Shown one piece after another: positions 1 to 8,123 of a stretch of DNA of 43,371 nucleotides. Position 1 is the stretch's first letter; the number at the start of each line of letters is the position of its first letter. The stretch comes from an uncultured Pseudomonadota bacterium. Its GTDB lineage: Bacteria > Pseudomonadota > Gammaproteobacteria > Burkholderiales > Rhodocyclaceae. The stretch is from contig CAMLHL010000018.1 in the NCBI GenBank assembly GCA_946479855.1, positions 1 to 43,371 of the forward strand. Reading direction: 5' to 3'. A program made the position numbers and the translations under genes. The notes beneath the pieces are model-generated. The model had not been told where the DNA came from, searched no databases, and saw nothing but the letters and a program-made list of their open reading frames with translations.

Positions 1-545
1 AGATGAAAATCGTCGTGCCGGTCACGCTGCTCATCATCTTCCTGCTGCTCTACCTTAATTTCCGGCGCCTGACCGAAACCATCATCGTCATGCTGTCGGT
101 GCCGTTTGCTCTCGTGGGTGGCGTATGGTTGATGTGGCTGCTCGGCTACAACCTCTCGGTGGCCGTTGCCGTCGGCTTCATCGCCCTGGCTGGCGTCGCC
201 GCCGAGACGGGGGTCGTGATGCTCATCTATCTTGACCACGCTTGGGAAGAACTGAAGGGTAAGCGGCGCGTTGAGGGTAAAACGCCCAGTGTGGGTGACC
301 TTTACGAAGCCATTATGGAGGGCGCAGTGGAACGTGTTCGGCCGAAGATGATGACTGTCGTTGCCATCATGGCCGGCCTGCTGCCCATCATGTGGGGAAC
401 GGGTACCGGGTCGGAGGTCATGAGCCGCATCGCAGCGCCAATGGTCGGTGGCATGATTTCCTCGACCGTTCTAACACTGGCTGTGATTCCCGCCATTTAC
501 GCACTGGTTAAGCAGTGGCGCCTATTGAGGAACCTGGAGTCTTGA
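1..545 (+). CDS. cusA: CusA-type heavy-metal RND efflux pump, C-terminal part (5' end outside window)
   Basis: This is the last ~180 residues of an inner-membrane RND transporter of the heavy-metal (HME) class, which exports Cu+/Ag+ from the periplasm through a tripartite CusCBA channel. Visible features are a run of hydrophobic segments ([29 protein letters not shown]), the conserved [19 protein letters not shown] segment, and the RVRPKMMTV and [16 protein letters not shown] motifs typical of the CusA C-terminal membrane half. The open frame enters from the left edge, so the ATG at position 3 is internal and not a start. A stop lies at 543-545. The next gene downstream is a decayed copper ATPase, which fits an eroded copper-resistance locus. 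CusA versus the related CzcA cannot be settled from this fragment, but the sequence reads most like CusA. Confidence 0.9.
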   Translation, partial: MKIVVPVTLLIIFLLLYLNFRRLTETIIVMLSVPFALVGGVWLMWLLGYNLSVAVAVGFIALAGVAAETGVVMLIYLDHAWEELKGKRRVEGKTPSVGDLYEAIMEGAVERVRPKMMTVVAIMAGLLPIMWGTGTGSEVMSRIAAPMVGGMISSTVLTLAVIPAIYALVKQWRLLRNLES

Positions 546-634
546 CAAGCACATCATGAACTCGAGTACAACCTCTCCGACATGCGACCACTGCGGTACT
601 AGCGAGCAGGAGAGGTTGCACCTCCGAGAGGGCT

Positions 635-1111
635 ATTGTCATTGCTGCGAGGGCTGGGCGTATCGGCGTCTACTTCGAGGTAGCGGCGGTCATCATTTCG
701 CTGACCCTCCTGGGGCAGATGCTGGAGCTTCGGGCACTCTCACAAACTTCCGCTGCTACCAAGTCCTTGCTTGGCCTAGCTCCCAAGACTGCTAGGCGAA
801 TCAAAGTTGACGGCTCTGAAGAGGATGTTCCGTTGAATCACGTTCATGTGGGCGACCGGCTTTGCGTATGCCCCGGGGAGAAAGTCCCGGTCGATGGCGT
901 GGTCGTTCCGAGCTTTAGCACGGTCGATGAGTCGATGCTGACGGGCGAGTCCATTCCAGTTAGAAGCAAGGTGATTGGTGCCACCCTCAACGGCTCGGGG
1001 AGCCTGGTTATCCGCTTGGAGAGCGTTGGTTTGCATACCGTATTGGCACAAATCATTCAGATGGTTGCCGGTGAAACAGTAAACGACCACTCGTGGCCGG
1101 TAATCGCTTGA
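635..1111 (+). pseudogene. Remnant of a copper-translocating P-type ATPase (actuator-domain fragment)
   Basis: One frame reads [24 protein letters not shown], then [21 protein letters not shown], then an actuator domain with the TGES dephosphorylation motif ([12 protein letters not shown]). This is the pattern of CopA-like P1B ATPases. Similarity begins abruptly around position 665 and ends after [10 protein letters not shown] near 1080, where unrelated residues and a stop follow. The metal-binding N-terminus, the CPC membrane helix, the DKTGT phosphorylation domain and the nucleotide-binding domain are all absent. Only about 130 of the usual ~750 residues remain, so this cannot be an active pump. 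It follows the cusA end directly and is probably debris from recombination in a metal-resistance island. A short translation product from the ATG at 719 is possible but unlikely to have a function. Confidence 0.75.
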
Positions 1112-1322
1112 TGCCAAATGGCGGCCGTATCGAAGTACAGCCACCGCATTGGAGAATCGCCCTCAGTTATCGATAACAATTAGTTTCCGTCACGAATCCG
1201 CCATTGATGGGGCAAGAGATACTTCGTATTTTTCGAATTAACCATAAAAAACATGTTGATTTTTACTGCCTCTATCACCAGTTAAAGTGTTAGGACGTTC
1301 TTTACGGAGGAAACCAATCACT

Positions 1323-2000
1323 ATGAGAACTGATGCACGGGTTATCGATCTGAATAAAACCGAGTACGGCACCTATGCCGTGCCCGATACCAGCCGCGTC
1401 ATTCGCAACACTTACAAGCTGCTGGCGCTCTCGACGGGTGTTGCCGGCGTCGGCGCGGGGATCAGCATGCTGGCGGGCATCGGGCCGCTGGCCGGTATCG
1501 TCTTCACGCTGCTGGGCCTGGTGTCCTTGTTCTATCTCCACAAACATCGCAACTCGGCTTCGGCTGTTCCGGCAATGCTGGCCTTCACCGGCTTAAGTGG
1601 AATGGGCCTGGGTCCGACGCTCAGCCATTACATCAGCCTGCCCGGCGGCAGTACCACAGTGCTGACAGCAGCCGTGATCACTACGGTCGTCACGATGGCC
1701 CTGACGGCCTACGTGTACAAGACCGGCAAGGACTTTTCCCGCATGGGTGGCTTCCTGTTTGCCGGGCTGATCGTTATCCTGCTCGCCAGCGTTGCCACCC
1801 TGTTCGTTCCGGCCATGCAGGCCGGGGTATCGGCGGTTGCCGCTTTGCTGTTCTCCGGCTTTATCCTTTATGACTCCAGCCGTTTGGTCCGTGGCGAAGA
1901 GGACAACTACGTGATGGCGGCCGTCAGCATGTATCTGAACGTGCTGAACCTGTTCTTGTCGGTATTGCAGCTGCTTGGCCTGGCCCCGTCCAACGACTGA
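1323..2000 (+). CDS. Bax inhibitor-1 / YccA-like integral membrane protein
   Basis: A 225-residue protein with about seven hydrophobic segments after a polar N-terminus of ~30 residues, ending in the family-like C-terminal block (LFSGFILYDSSRLVRGEEDNYVMAAVSMYLNVLNLFLSVLQLLG). This ending is the BI-1 (UPF0005) signature, including the acidic/aspartate pair region thought to gate a Ca2+ leak in characterised members; E. coli YccA modulates FtsH. The ATG at 1323 is chosen because a clear GGAGG ribosome-binding site lies at about 1306-1310; an upstream in-frame start at 1287 has none. The gene stands alone and ends at a strong intrinsic terminator (2050-2083), so it is a monocistronic unit. The physiological role in this organism is not evident from context. 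Confidence 0.9.
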   Translation: MRTDARVIDLNKTEYGTYAVPDTSRVIRNTYKLLALSTGVAGVGAGISMLAGIGPLAGIVFTLLGLVSLFYLHKHRNSASAVPAMLAFTGLSGMGLGPTLSHYISLPGGSTTVLTAAVITTVVTMALTAYVYKTGKDFSRMGGFLFAGLIVILLASVATLFVPAMQAGVSAVAALLFSGFILYDSSRLVRGEEDNYVMAAVSMYLNVLNLFLSVLQLLGLAPSND

Positions 2001-2049
2001 ACCGTGCTTGGTAATCGCCCAGAGCGGCGAGAAACTGCAAGCTCGCTTT

Positions 2050-2083
2050 AACGGCTCACCTTCGGGTGAGCCGTTTGTTTTGG
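2050..2083 (+). terminator. Rho-independent terminator of the BI-1-like gene
   Basis: A perfect 11-bp stem (AACGGCTCACC, 2050-2060; GGTGAGCCGTT, 2065-2075) with a TTCG tetraloop is followed by TGTTTTGG. It sits 50 bp after the stop codon, the expected place for a terminator of rightward transcription. Confidence 0.92.
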
Positions 2084-2120
2084 TTTCCTTTAACGGGAAG
2101 TGCCACTCTGGCCCTTCGCA

Positions 2121-2435
2121 CTAGTACAAGTTCCTCCCGGTTACTAGCACGTCATCATCGTCGCCACCTCCTGTCAATCGGTCTGACAAATTTCCTCGCC
2201 GTATCTGCCTGAGCTTCTTGATACCTTCGGCCGCCAGCTTGAGTACTTCACGCCCATAACAGCTATTGATGGTATCGAGTATCCCCATCAGGCGCTCATC
2301 TCGGGTATCTGGCCGAGGCCATGGTGGCTGAGCAGGCGCAGCACCCCTTGTTCTGGCTGACAAAGGATTTATCCCAGAAATCTGTGGATACCTGCCACTC
2401 AGGTGCTCATCACAGTTACAGGCTACTCTCGTCAT
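2121..2435 (-). pseudogene. Degenerate umuC-like (Y-family polymerase) C-terminal remnant
   Basis: Reading leftward, residues ~45-90 contain DTRDERLMGILDTINSCYG followed by LKLAAEGIKK and RRGNLS. This resembles the UmuC C-terminal tail (a pattern of the type RLM-x-ALD-x-IN-x-RYG, then LAAEGI, then MRR-x-xLSPRYTT). The canonical SPRYTT ending is damaged (NLSDRLTGG), and the preceding ~100 bp encodes low-complexity Pro/Arg/Ala residues unlike a polymerase. No palm or fingers domain is present, so this cannot be a functional polymerase. The assignment rests on a short recognisable stretch only. The rest of 2001-2684, apart from the terminator at 2050-2083, shows no gene I can support. Confidence 0.45.
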
Positions 2436-2684
2436 TGCCGTGGAAGAGCGCCGACTCTTTGCAGAAGTTTGTTATTTCGGAATCTGACACTTACCCGATT
2501 GAATGAATTGCCACCGATCATCTTTGATGATCATGAAATATCGCGGCGCTGCCGGCATGGAGCAAATGTAGCTTCCCAGTATTGCTGCGTCTGGCGTTGA
2601 TCAGGAGTTGCTGGTCTGGGCTGATGGTCGCGTGTATTGGCGGCACGGTCGTGCCGAACCTGCTACAAACCCTAGGAGTCCAAA

Positions 2685-3326
2685 TCACCAGCGCAGCATG
2701 CGGGTGCTGAGCAGCGCGCCGACGACGGCCGGAATCAGCATGCCGAGCAGGTACCAGAAGCCGATGAAGGGCGTGGCCATTTCCGGACAATGGAGGCAGT
2801 AGATCAAGGCCGCTGTGGAACCGGCGAGCAGGCCGGCAGCGAAGCCGGCGAAGCGGGTATGGGTGGGGGCCAGGCCTTTCATGGCCCACATGAGGCCGGC
2901 GAACAGGGGCACAGACAACAGGGCGATCAGCAGCGGGCAGCTTTTCCAGGTGGCGCCGAAAAACAGGGCAGGGCGTTGCTGTGGTGCACTGTCGAACAGG
3001 GTGTAGGCGGCCAGGCTCCAGATGACCAGCACCGGCGCCGTGAGCAGCACGGGGAGCTGGTCGATACGGGCACCGGGCCGCGACAGGCGCAGCACGGCAA
3101 ACAGTGCGACGCCGGCGAGGCTGGCGACGAAGCCGGCCTTGATCCAGAAGGCGGGCAGCCAGACCGCTGCCGCGAGATCGGGGCGCAGCTGCAACAGGGT
3201 GGCCATCAGCAATCCGGCCAGCGGCAGGCCGATGCTCATCGCCTGGGCGTAACGGCGCTCGGCCGCGTGCGGATCGACGGCGCTTTCTCCTGCGGCCAGC
3301 AGGGCAACCAGTTGTTCGGTTTTCAT
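2685..3326 (-). CDS. nrsF: NrsF-family (DUF1109) anti-sigma-F membrane protein
   Basis: A 213-residue protein with six predicted membrane helices after a short cytoplasmic N-terminus (MKTEQLVALLAAGESAVDP). Two cysteines lie in membrane or loop positions (WKSCPLLIALL and YCLHCPEM); cysteines at comparable places in NrsF proteins are implicated in sensing the stress that releases the sigma factor. The family holds SigF-type ECF factors at the inner membrane until oxidative or reactive-chlorine stress. The gene lies directly downstream of sigF with a 1-bp gap, on the same strand, as expected for a co-translated sigma/anti-sigma pair. Its start ATG follows the sigF stop closely, so translational coupling is likely. 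Assignment is strong from fold, length and neighbour; the sensing chemistry is inferred from the family. Confidence 0.88.
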   Translation of the reverse strand: MKTEQLVALLAAGESAVDPHAAERRYAQAMSIGLPLAGLLMATLLQLRPDLAAAVWLPAFWIKAGFVASLAGVALFAVLRLSRPGARIDQLPVLLTAPVLVIWSLAAYTLFDSAPQQRPALFFGATWKSCPLLIALLSVPLFAGLMWAMKGLAPTHTRFAGFAAGLLAGSTAALIYCLHCPEMATPFIGFWYLLGMLIPAVVGALLSTRMLRW

Positions 3327-3327
3327 C

Positions 3328-3897
3328 TCAATAACCTCTAATTTTCGCGGCCAGTGCTTTCAGTCCGCGATGCACGCCGACCTTGATGGCGGATTCGCTC
3401 ATCCCGGTCAATTTCGCTGTTTCGCCGACCGACAGGCCGGCCAGCTTGGTGTGCACGATCGGCAGGCGCTGGCGGTCCGGCAACTCATCTAGCAGCTTGT
3501 TCAGGTCGCGCCGCGCTTCGGCGGCTTCGGCATCCGCCGAATCGAAGATTTCCCTGCCGTCGTCCAGCGAATCGGTGCGCTGCTCGTGGATCGCCCGGCG
3601 GCGGAACAGGTCGACCAGCTTGTAGCGGGCAATCGCCTGCACCCAGGCCGACAGCGGCTGGCCGGGGTCGTAGGTGTGGCGCTGGTTATGCACCGCCAGC
3701 AGGGATTCCTGCACCAGATCCTCCACTTCGTCGGGCAGGCGGATCAGGCGCTTGCGCAGGAAAGCCCGCAGATGCGAACTCAACTCGCCGAGAAACGTCT
3801 GGTACGCCGCATTGTCACCGGCCAGGCCACGCACGAACAAATCCCTGAGGCGTTCTTCCTTCGCACGAAAGCCTTCTTCTCTGTCTGTTCGTTGCAT
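3328..3897 (-). CDS. sigF: ECF sigma factor SigF
   Basis: An ECF-type sigma-70 factor. Region 2 includes [21 protein letters not shown] and the -10 recognition stretch [17 protein letters not shown]. Region 4 carries the helix-turn-helix [27 protein letters not shown]. It should direct RNA polymerase to the stress genes at 4066-6488 and to itself. The frame is open from an ATG at 3897 (189 residues), but that ATG lies inside the spacer of an apparent SigF promoter (3914 to 3887). Transcripts from that promoter would begin near 3880 and could use the in-frame GTG at 3834, which has an AGGGA site 7 bp upstream and would give 168 residues. Both starts are therefore possible. It is cotranscribed with nrsF. 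Confidence 0.93.
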   Translation of the reverse strand: MQRTDREEGFRAKEERLRDLFVRGLAGDNAAYQTFLGELSSHLRAFLRKRLIRLPDEVEDLVQESLLAVHNQRHTYDPGQPLSAWVQAIARYKLVDLFRRRAIHEQRTDSLDDGREIFDSADAEAAEARRDLNKLLDELPDRQRLPIVHTKLAGLSVGETAKLTGMSESAIKVGVHRGLKALAAKIRGY

Positions 3898-3914
3898 GGA
3901 TGCCTTTGGTTACA
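3887..3914 (-). promoter_or_regulatory. Predicted SigF-dependent promoter for sigF-nrsF
   Basis: On the minus strand, TGTAACC (3914-3908) is followed after exactly 16 bp by CGAAC (3891-3887). The element is identical in both boxes and spacing to the divergent element at 3966-3993, which indicates autoregulation of sigF. It overlaps the first codons of the longest sigF reading frame. Confidence 0.7.
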
Positions 3915-3965
3915 GCCGGTGAAAAAAAGATCGCCGACCCGTCTAGAAAATATTTTGCCCGAGGC

Positions 3966-3993
3966 TGTAACCGTTCGCCAACCGGTGACGAAC
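3966..3993 (+). promoter_or_regulatory. Predicted SigF-dependent promoter for yedZ1-yedY1-mrpX-msrA
   Basis: TGTAACC (3966-3972), a 16-bp spacer and CGAAC (3989-3993) form an ECF-type -35/-10 pair about 73 bp before the yedZ1 start. The same pair in opposite orientation lies upstream of sigF, which supports recognition by SigF. Confidence 0.72.
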
Positions 3994-4065
3994 TACCTCG
4001 CATAGAACGAAACTTTGTGTCGAACAGTCTATCCCGCTACCAGCGGGATTACGCGAAGGAAAGTC

Positions 4066-4662
4066 ATGAGCAACGAGAACCTGATCATTCACCCGCCGTG
4101 GCTGCGGGTGACGCATTGGCTCAACGTCGTCGCCGTCGTCATTCTGGTCATGAGCGGCTGGCGGATTTACGACGCCTCGCCCTTCTTTCCCATCGCCATT
4201 CCCAAGGAAATCACGCTGGGCGGCTGGCTGGGCGGGGCGATTCAATGGCATTTCGCAGCGATGTGGCTGCTCGCGGTCAACGGCCTGATTTACCTGTTTT
4301 TCAATATCTTCAGCGGCCGCCTGCGGCACAAATTTTTCCCACTGTCGCCGCGCGCCATTGTCGCCGACTTGCTGGCGGCCCTCAAAGGCAAGCTGTCGCA
4401 TGCGGATTTGAGCCACTACAACGCCGTGCAGCGGGTGGCCTACCTGTTCGCGATTGCCGACCTCGTCGTGCTCGTGCTGTCCGGGTTGGTACTGTGGAAA
4501 TCGGTGCAGTTCCCGATCCTGCGCGAGTTGCTGGGCGGCTATGAGGCGGCCCGCCGCATCCATTTCATTGCCATGAGCGCCCTAGTCGCCTTCGTCGGCG
4601 TGCATGTGACCATGGTGGCGCTGGTCCCCCGCACGCTGGTCGCGATGATCCGCGGTCGTTAA
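4066..4662 (+). CDS. yedZ1: Cytochrome b561-type membrane subunit paired with the YedY-like enzyme
   Basis: A 198-residue di-haem-type cytochrome b with four main membrane helices. Candidate haem-ligand histidines occur in HPPWLRVTHWLN, in AIQWHFAAMWLL, and near the C-terminus in RRIHFIAMSALVAFVGVHVTMV. It should pass electrons from the quinone pool to the periplasmic molybdoenzyme encoded next. The ATG at 4066 is selected because AAGGAAAG lies just upstream; an in-frame ATG-like start at 4015 would precede the SigF transcript leader features and lacks a ribosome site. It is first in a four-gene rightward operon with a 10-bp gap to yedY1. It is not the classical YedZ (MsrQ) ferric-reductase fold by appearance, but the b561-like partner seen with YedY1 in Azospira-type SigF regulons. 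Confidence 0.85.
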   Translation: MSNENLIIHPPWLRVTHWLNVVAVVILVMSGWRIYDASPFFPIAIPKEITLGGWLGGAIQWHFAAMWLLAVNGLIYLFFNIFSGRLRHKFFPLSPRAIVADLLAALKGKLSHADLSHYNAVQRVAYLFAIADLVVLVLSGLVLWKSVQFPILRELLGGYEAARRIHFIAMSALVAFVGVHVTMVALVPRTLVAMIRGR

Positions 4663-4672
4663 GGAGTCAAGC

Positions 4673-5461
<789 letters not shown>

Positions 5462-5526
5462 TTTTTTCGGTTGCCCTGATCACCCGGCAATTTCGCCACG
5501 CAACACGCTCTAACGAGGAAAAAACC

Positions 5527-5778
5527 ATGAAAAAGATCGCCGCAATCCTGATGTCCTCCTGCCTTATGCTGGCCGTCGGCAATTCCTTTGCCGACGAGAT
5601 GATGAAGAAGGACACAATGGCCAAGGACCACATGGCCAAGGACGAAATGAAGAAGGACGCTATGGCCAAGGAGGGGATGGCCAAGGACGGCATGAAGAAG
5701 GATGCCATGAAAAAAGATGCGATGAAGAAGGACGGCATGGCCAAGGATGCCATGTCCAAGGACGAAATGAAGAAGTAA
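5527..5778 (+). CDS. mrpX: Periplasmic methionine-rich repeat peptide
   Basis: An 83-residue protein: a Sec signal peptide of about 22 residues (cleavage likely after NSFA) followed by a 61-residue tail made almost entirely of pentad repeats of the form K-D-x-M-x (MAKDG, MKKDA and similar). The mature part has 13 methionines, about one in five residues, and otherwise mostly Lys, Asp, Ala and Gly. This composition fits a sacrificial scavenger whose methionines react with hypochlorite and are then reduced enzymatically, as described for MrpX of Azospira. It lies between yedY1 and msrA with 65-bp gaps, and a GAGG site precedes the ATG. The repeats make codon slippage and length variation likely. 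The fit to MrpX is by composition, repeat pattern and neighbours. Confidence 0.88.
   Translation: MKKIAAILMSSCLMLAVGNSFADEMMKKDTMAKDHMAKDEMKKDAMAKEGMAKDGMKKDAMKKDAMKKDGMAKDAMSKDEMKK
5597..5775 (+). repeat. In-frame ~15-bp tandem repeats encoding K-D-x-M-x pentads
   Basis: About a dozen imperfect 15-bp units (variants of AAGGAYGSMATGRMC) run through the mature part of mrpX. They also keep the antisense frames open, giving histidine/leucine-rich shadow reading frames that are not genes. Confidence 0.85.
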
Positions 5779-5843
5779 GGCCGACGGGGGCCGGGCAACG
5801 CGAGGCGTCACCGGCCCTGTCGCCGATTATCGGGAGTCGCAGC

Positions 5844-6488
5844 ATGTTCAAGTCAATTTCCAGCATCGTCGTACCAGCCCTGTTCGCGCTGGCGGGTCTT
5901 TTGGCCACGCCGCTTGCGGCGGCTGAAGGCGGCGGCGCGGCGAGCGGCGACGGTCGCTTGCAGACCGCGGTTTTTGCCGGCGGCTGCTTCTGGGGCGTCG
6001 ACGCGGTATTCCGGCACGTCAAAGGCGTCGCCGCCGTCGAATCCGGTTATGCCGGCGGCAATGGCGAAACTGCCACTTACGAACGGGTCAGCACCGGCAC
6101 CACCGGCCATGCCGAGGCGGTGCGCGTGCGCTTCAATCCGGAGCAGGTTTCGTATCAGCAATTGCTGCAGGTGTTTTTCGGTGTCGCCCACGATCCGACC
6201 CAACTCAACCGGCAAGGCCCGGATGTCGGCAGCCAGTACCGTTCGGCCATTTTCTACACCGATGCCGCGCAGCAGCAGGCGGCGGCGGAAGCCATCCGGC
6301 AACTGGATGCGGCCAAGGGGCGCAGCGCGCCGGTCGTCACCCAGGTGGCGCCGCTCAAGCAGTTTTACCCGGCCGAGGCGTATCACCAGAACTATCTGGC
6401 CCTGCATCCGACGCAGCCCTACATCGTATTCAACGACCTGCCCAAGCTGAGCCAGCTGCGCCAGCGCTTTCCCGAGCTCTATCGCTAG
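5844..6488 (+). CDS. msrA: Peptide methionine-(S)-sulfoxide reductase MsrA, exported
   Basis: A 214-residue MsrA with the active-site motif GGCFWG (Cys48 nucleophile) and family blocks VESGYAGG, TGHAEAVRV, DPTQLNRQGPDVGSQYRSAIF and YPAEAYHQNYL. It reduces the S-epimer of methionine sulfoxide. An N-terminal hydrophobic stretch with an Ala-rich cleavage region (LLATPLAAAEG) predicts export, so it acts in the periplasm where MrpX is, unlike the usual cytosolic MsrA. No obvious resolving Cys pair is seen near the C-terminus, which suggests it relies on an external reductant. It is the last gene of the SigF operon; 6489-6729 after it contains no gene or clear terminator. Confidence 0.95.
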   Translation: MFKSISSIVVPALFALAGLLATPLAAAEGGGAASGDGRLQTAVFAGGCFWGVDAVFRHVKGVAAVESGYAGGNGETATYERVSTGTTGHAEAVRVRFNPEQVSYQQLLQVFFGVAHDPTQLNRQGPDVGSQYRSAIFYTDAAQQQAAAEAIRQLDAAKGRSAPVVTQVAPLKQFYPAEAYHQNYLALHPTQPYIVFNDLPKLSQLRQRFPELYR

Positions 6489-6729
6489 GAATTTCGACTG
6501 TTGCGCCGTCGATCATCGAGGTCATATCGATAGCTGTGCGGCAAGTAACCGGCGCATAGCGGCCTAGTTGCGGCCAGAGGTCAAAAATCGGCTTTGGCCG
6601 AGGGGCAAGAAGCGTATTTCGGCAGCGGTGGCAAGCACTGGGCCACAGCAGTCATGGCATCCTGACAAGCGCTCGAAGGCAGGAATACGATCTCTCAATA
6701 GCTGGATAGTTTCGAACAAGTTGCCTATC

Positions 6730-7569
6730 TCAGTTGTGGCGCATGAGTTTGCGTGCGTACATCTGAAAATCCAGCCCGACAATTTGACTAAGCTTTTCTG
6801 CGCGCTCGAACATCCGTTCCCAGTTAGGCATAAATTTGTCGTTGCCGAAGGCGATCGCGATATCGTTGTCGTCGAATCCGACAGGGATGGAGAGGGTGTT
6901 GACGCCAAAGGTACGGCGCAACATCCGGAGGTGCGCTGCCCGCTCCTTGTTGTCGCCCGCCAGATTGCAGACGATCAATCCGCCATCCTCTAGTTGATGT
7001 TTCAGGTGGTCGTAAAATTCAGTATTGCATATGGAATTGGCAAACCCGTTCCGATCGAAAGCATCTACCAAAATGACATCGAATGTTTGGTCGGAGGTAG
7101 CAACAAAATCTGCGGCATCGCCGAGTATGATCCGGAAGCGCCCGTCATCATTGGGAACGCAGAATTCGTCGCGAAATGCGAGTACATGCTCATTGATTTC
7201 GATGACGGTAATATCGGTATCCGGGAAATGACGGTGACAGAATTTCACCAGCGATCCACCTCCCAACCCCAACATCAAAATGCGCTTCGGTTTCGGATTG
7301 AAGAGTGCGAAACTCATCATTTTCCGGGTGTAGGCCAGTTCCAGTGAATCGGGCCTGTTGATTCGCATCGCACTCTGCACGTGCGCGAAAGAGAAATAAA
7401 GATACCGCGTGTCGCCGTCTTCCAAAACAAAGGGCTTCTCGTAGTCACCACGAAACAGCCTGTCCAGAATCAGCGAGGTATCTGACGTCGGGTGTTCCAG
7501 TACCTTGATCGTGCCGCTGAGCGCGAACGGGCTTGGCATGGAGAGAATAAAACGCTCTGGGTATTTCAT
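6730..7569 (-). CDS. Spermidine-synthase-like class I methyltransferase-fold protein
   Basis: A 279-residue protein with the Rossmann nucleotide-binding pattern of the spermidine synthase family: ILMLGLGGGSLVKFC (motif I), DITVIEINEHV (acidic ribose-binding end), ILGDAADFV and VILVDAFD. A short N-terminal beta domain includes RYLYFSFAHVQSAMRINRPD. True aminopropyltransferases carry GGGDGG in motif I and a catalytic Asp in a DxxD loop. Here these read GGGSL and DAFDRNG, so donor and acceptor may differ and polyamine synthesis is uncertain. It overlaps hyfI1 by 4 bp and so is the last gene of the leftward Ehr operon, a link that suggests a role tied to that complex. No terminator is obvious beyond 6730. 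Confidence 0.8.
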   Translation of the reverse strand: MKYPERFILSMPSPFALSGTIKVLEHPTSDTSLILDRLFRGDYEKPFVLEDGDTRYLYFSFAHVQSAMRINRPDSLELAYTRKMMSFALFNPKPKRILMLGLGGGSLVKFCHRHFPDTDITVIEINEHVLAFRDEFCVPNDDGRFRIILGDAADFVATSDQTFDVILVDAFDRNGFANSICNTEFYDHLKHQLEDGGLIVCNLAGDNKERAAHLRMLRRTFGVNTLSIPVGFDDNDIAIAFGNDKFMPNWERMFERAEKLSQIVGLDFQMYARKLMRHN

Positions 7570-8123
7570 GGCTTTCCGACTTGTTCCAGCGAATTTCCGC
7601 TTAACTTGATTCCGTAACGCAGGCGAACAGCCGACAAAATTCCACGCAGTATTTCAATAGGCCGCGGCGGGCAACCATGGACGAATTGATCAACGGGAAT
7701 AATCTTGGATACACCACCACAACTTGCGTAGTTCTCGCCAAAAATGCCGCCATTAACGGTACAAGTGCCAATGGCAACCACTAGCTTGGGCTCGGGCATG
7801 GCATCGTAGGTTCGCCGTAGGACTTCCTCCATGTTGCGCGATACCGGGCCGGTGACCAGTAGCATGTCCGCGTGGCGCGGACTGGCCACGAATTTGATCC
7901 CGAGTCCTTCGAGGTTGTAATAGAGATTGTTGGTTGCGTGTATTTCGAGTTCGCAGGCATTGCAGGAACCTGCATCCACTTCCCGAATAGCCAGGGCGCG
8001 TCCCAGAACTTCAAGAATTTCGTTGCCCAGCGTCGATGCATTACACTGAAAATCTGGCCCCAACTCCGGCCGGGGCTCTGTGGCTATCCCCTGGCGGGCG
8101 ATCTGAATGAGTGTTTTCAACAT
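7566..8123 (-). CDS. hyfI: Ehr complex 1 small subunit (HyfI/NuoB-like)
   Basis: A 185-residue NuoB/HyfI-type subunit that would hold the proximal [4Fe-4S] cluster at the membrane-arm junction. Cluster ligands are visible as C54 and C57 (GSCNACE), C121 (IGTCTVNGG) and C151 (VHGCPPRP). The HADMLLVTGPVSRNM segment is the family signature. The ATG at 8123 is chosen because it overlaps the hyfG1 stop by one base (TGATG); a longer in-frame extension to 8222 lies wholly inside hyfG1 and encodes no recognisable domain. Unlike its counterpart at 23705, it has no ferredoxin domain, and no separate HyfH/HycF gene is present in this operon, so the source of electrons is unclear. Confidence 0.9.
   Translation of the reverse strand: MLKTLIQIARQGIATEPRPELGPDFQCNASTLGNEILEVLGRALAIREVDAGSCNACELEIHATNNLYYNLEGLGIKFVASPRHADMLLVTGPVSRNMEEVLRRTYDAMPEPKLVVAIGTCTVNGGIFGENYASCGGVSKIIPVDQFVHGCPPRPIEILRGILSAVRLRYGIKLSGNSLEQVGKP

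Noticed and set aside
556..795. A small Cys/His-rich protein at 556-795.
   Set aside because: It shares its sequence with the P-type ATPase remnant in another frame, and the remnant frame carries the recognisable protein similarity.
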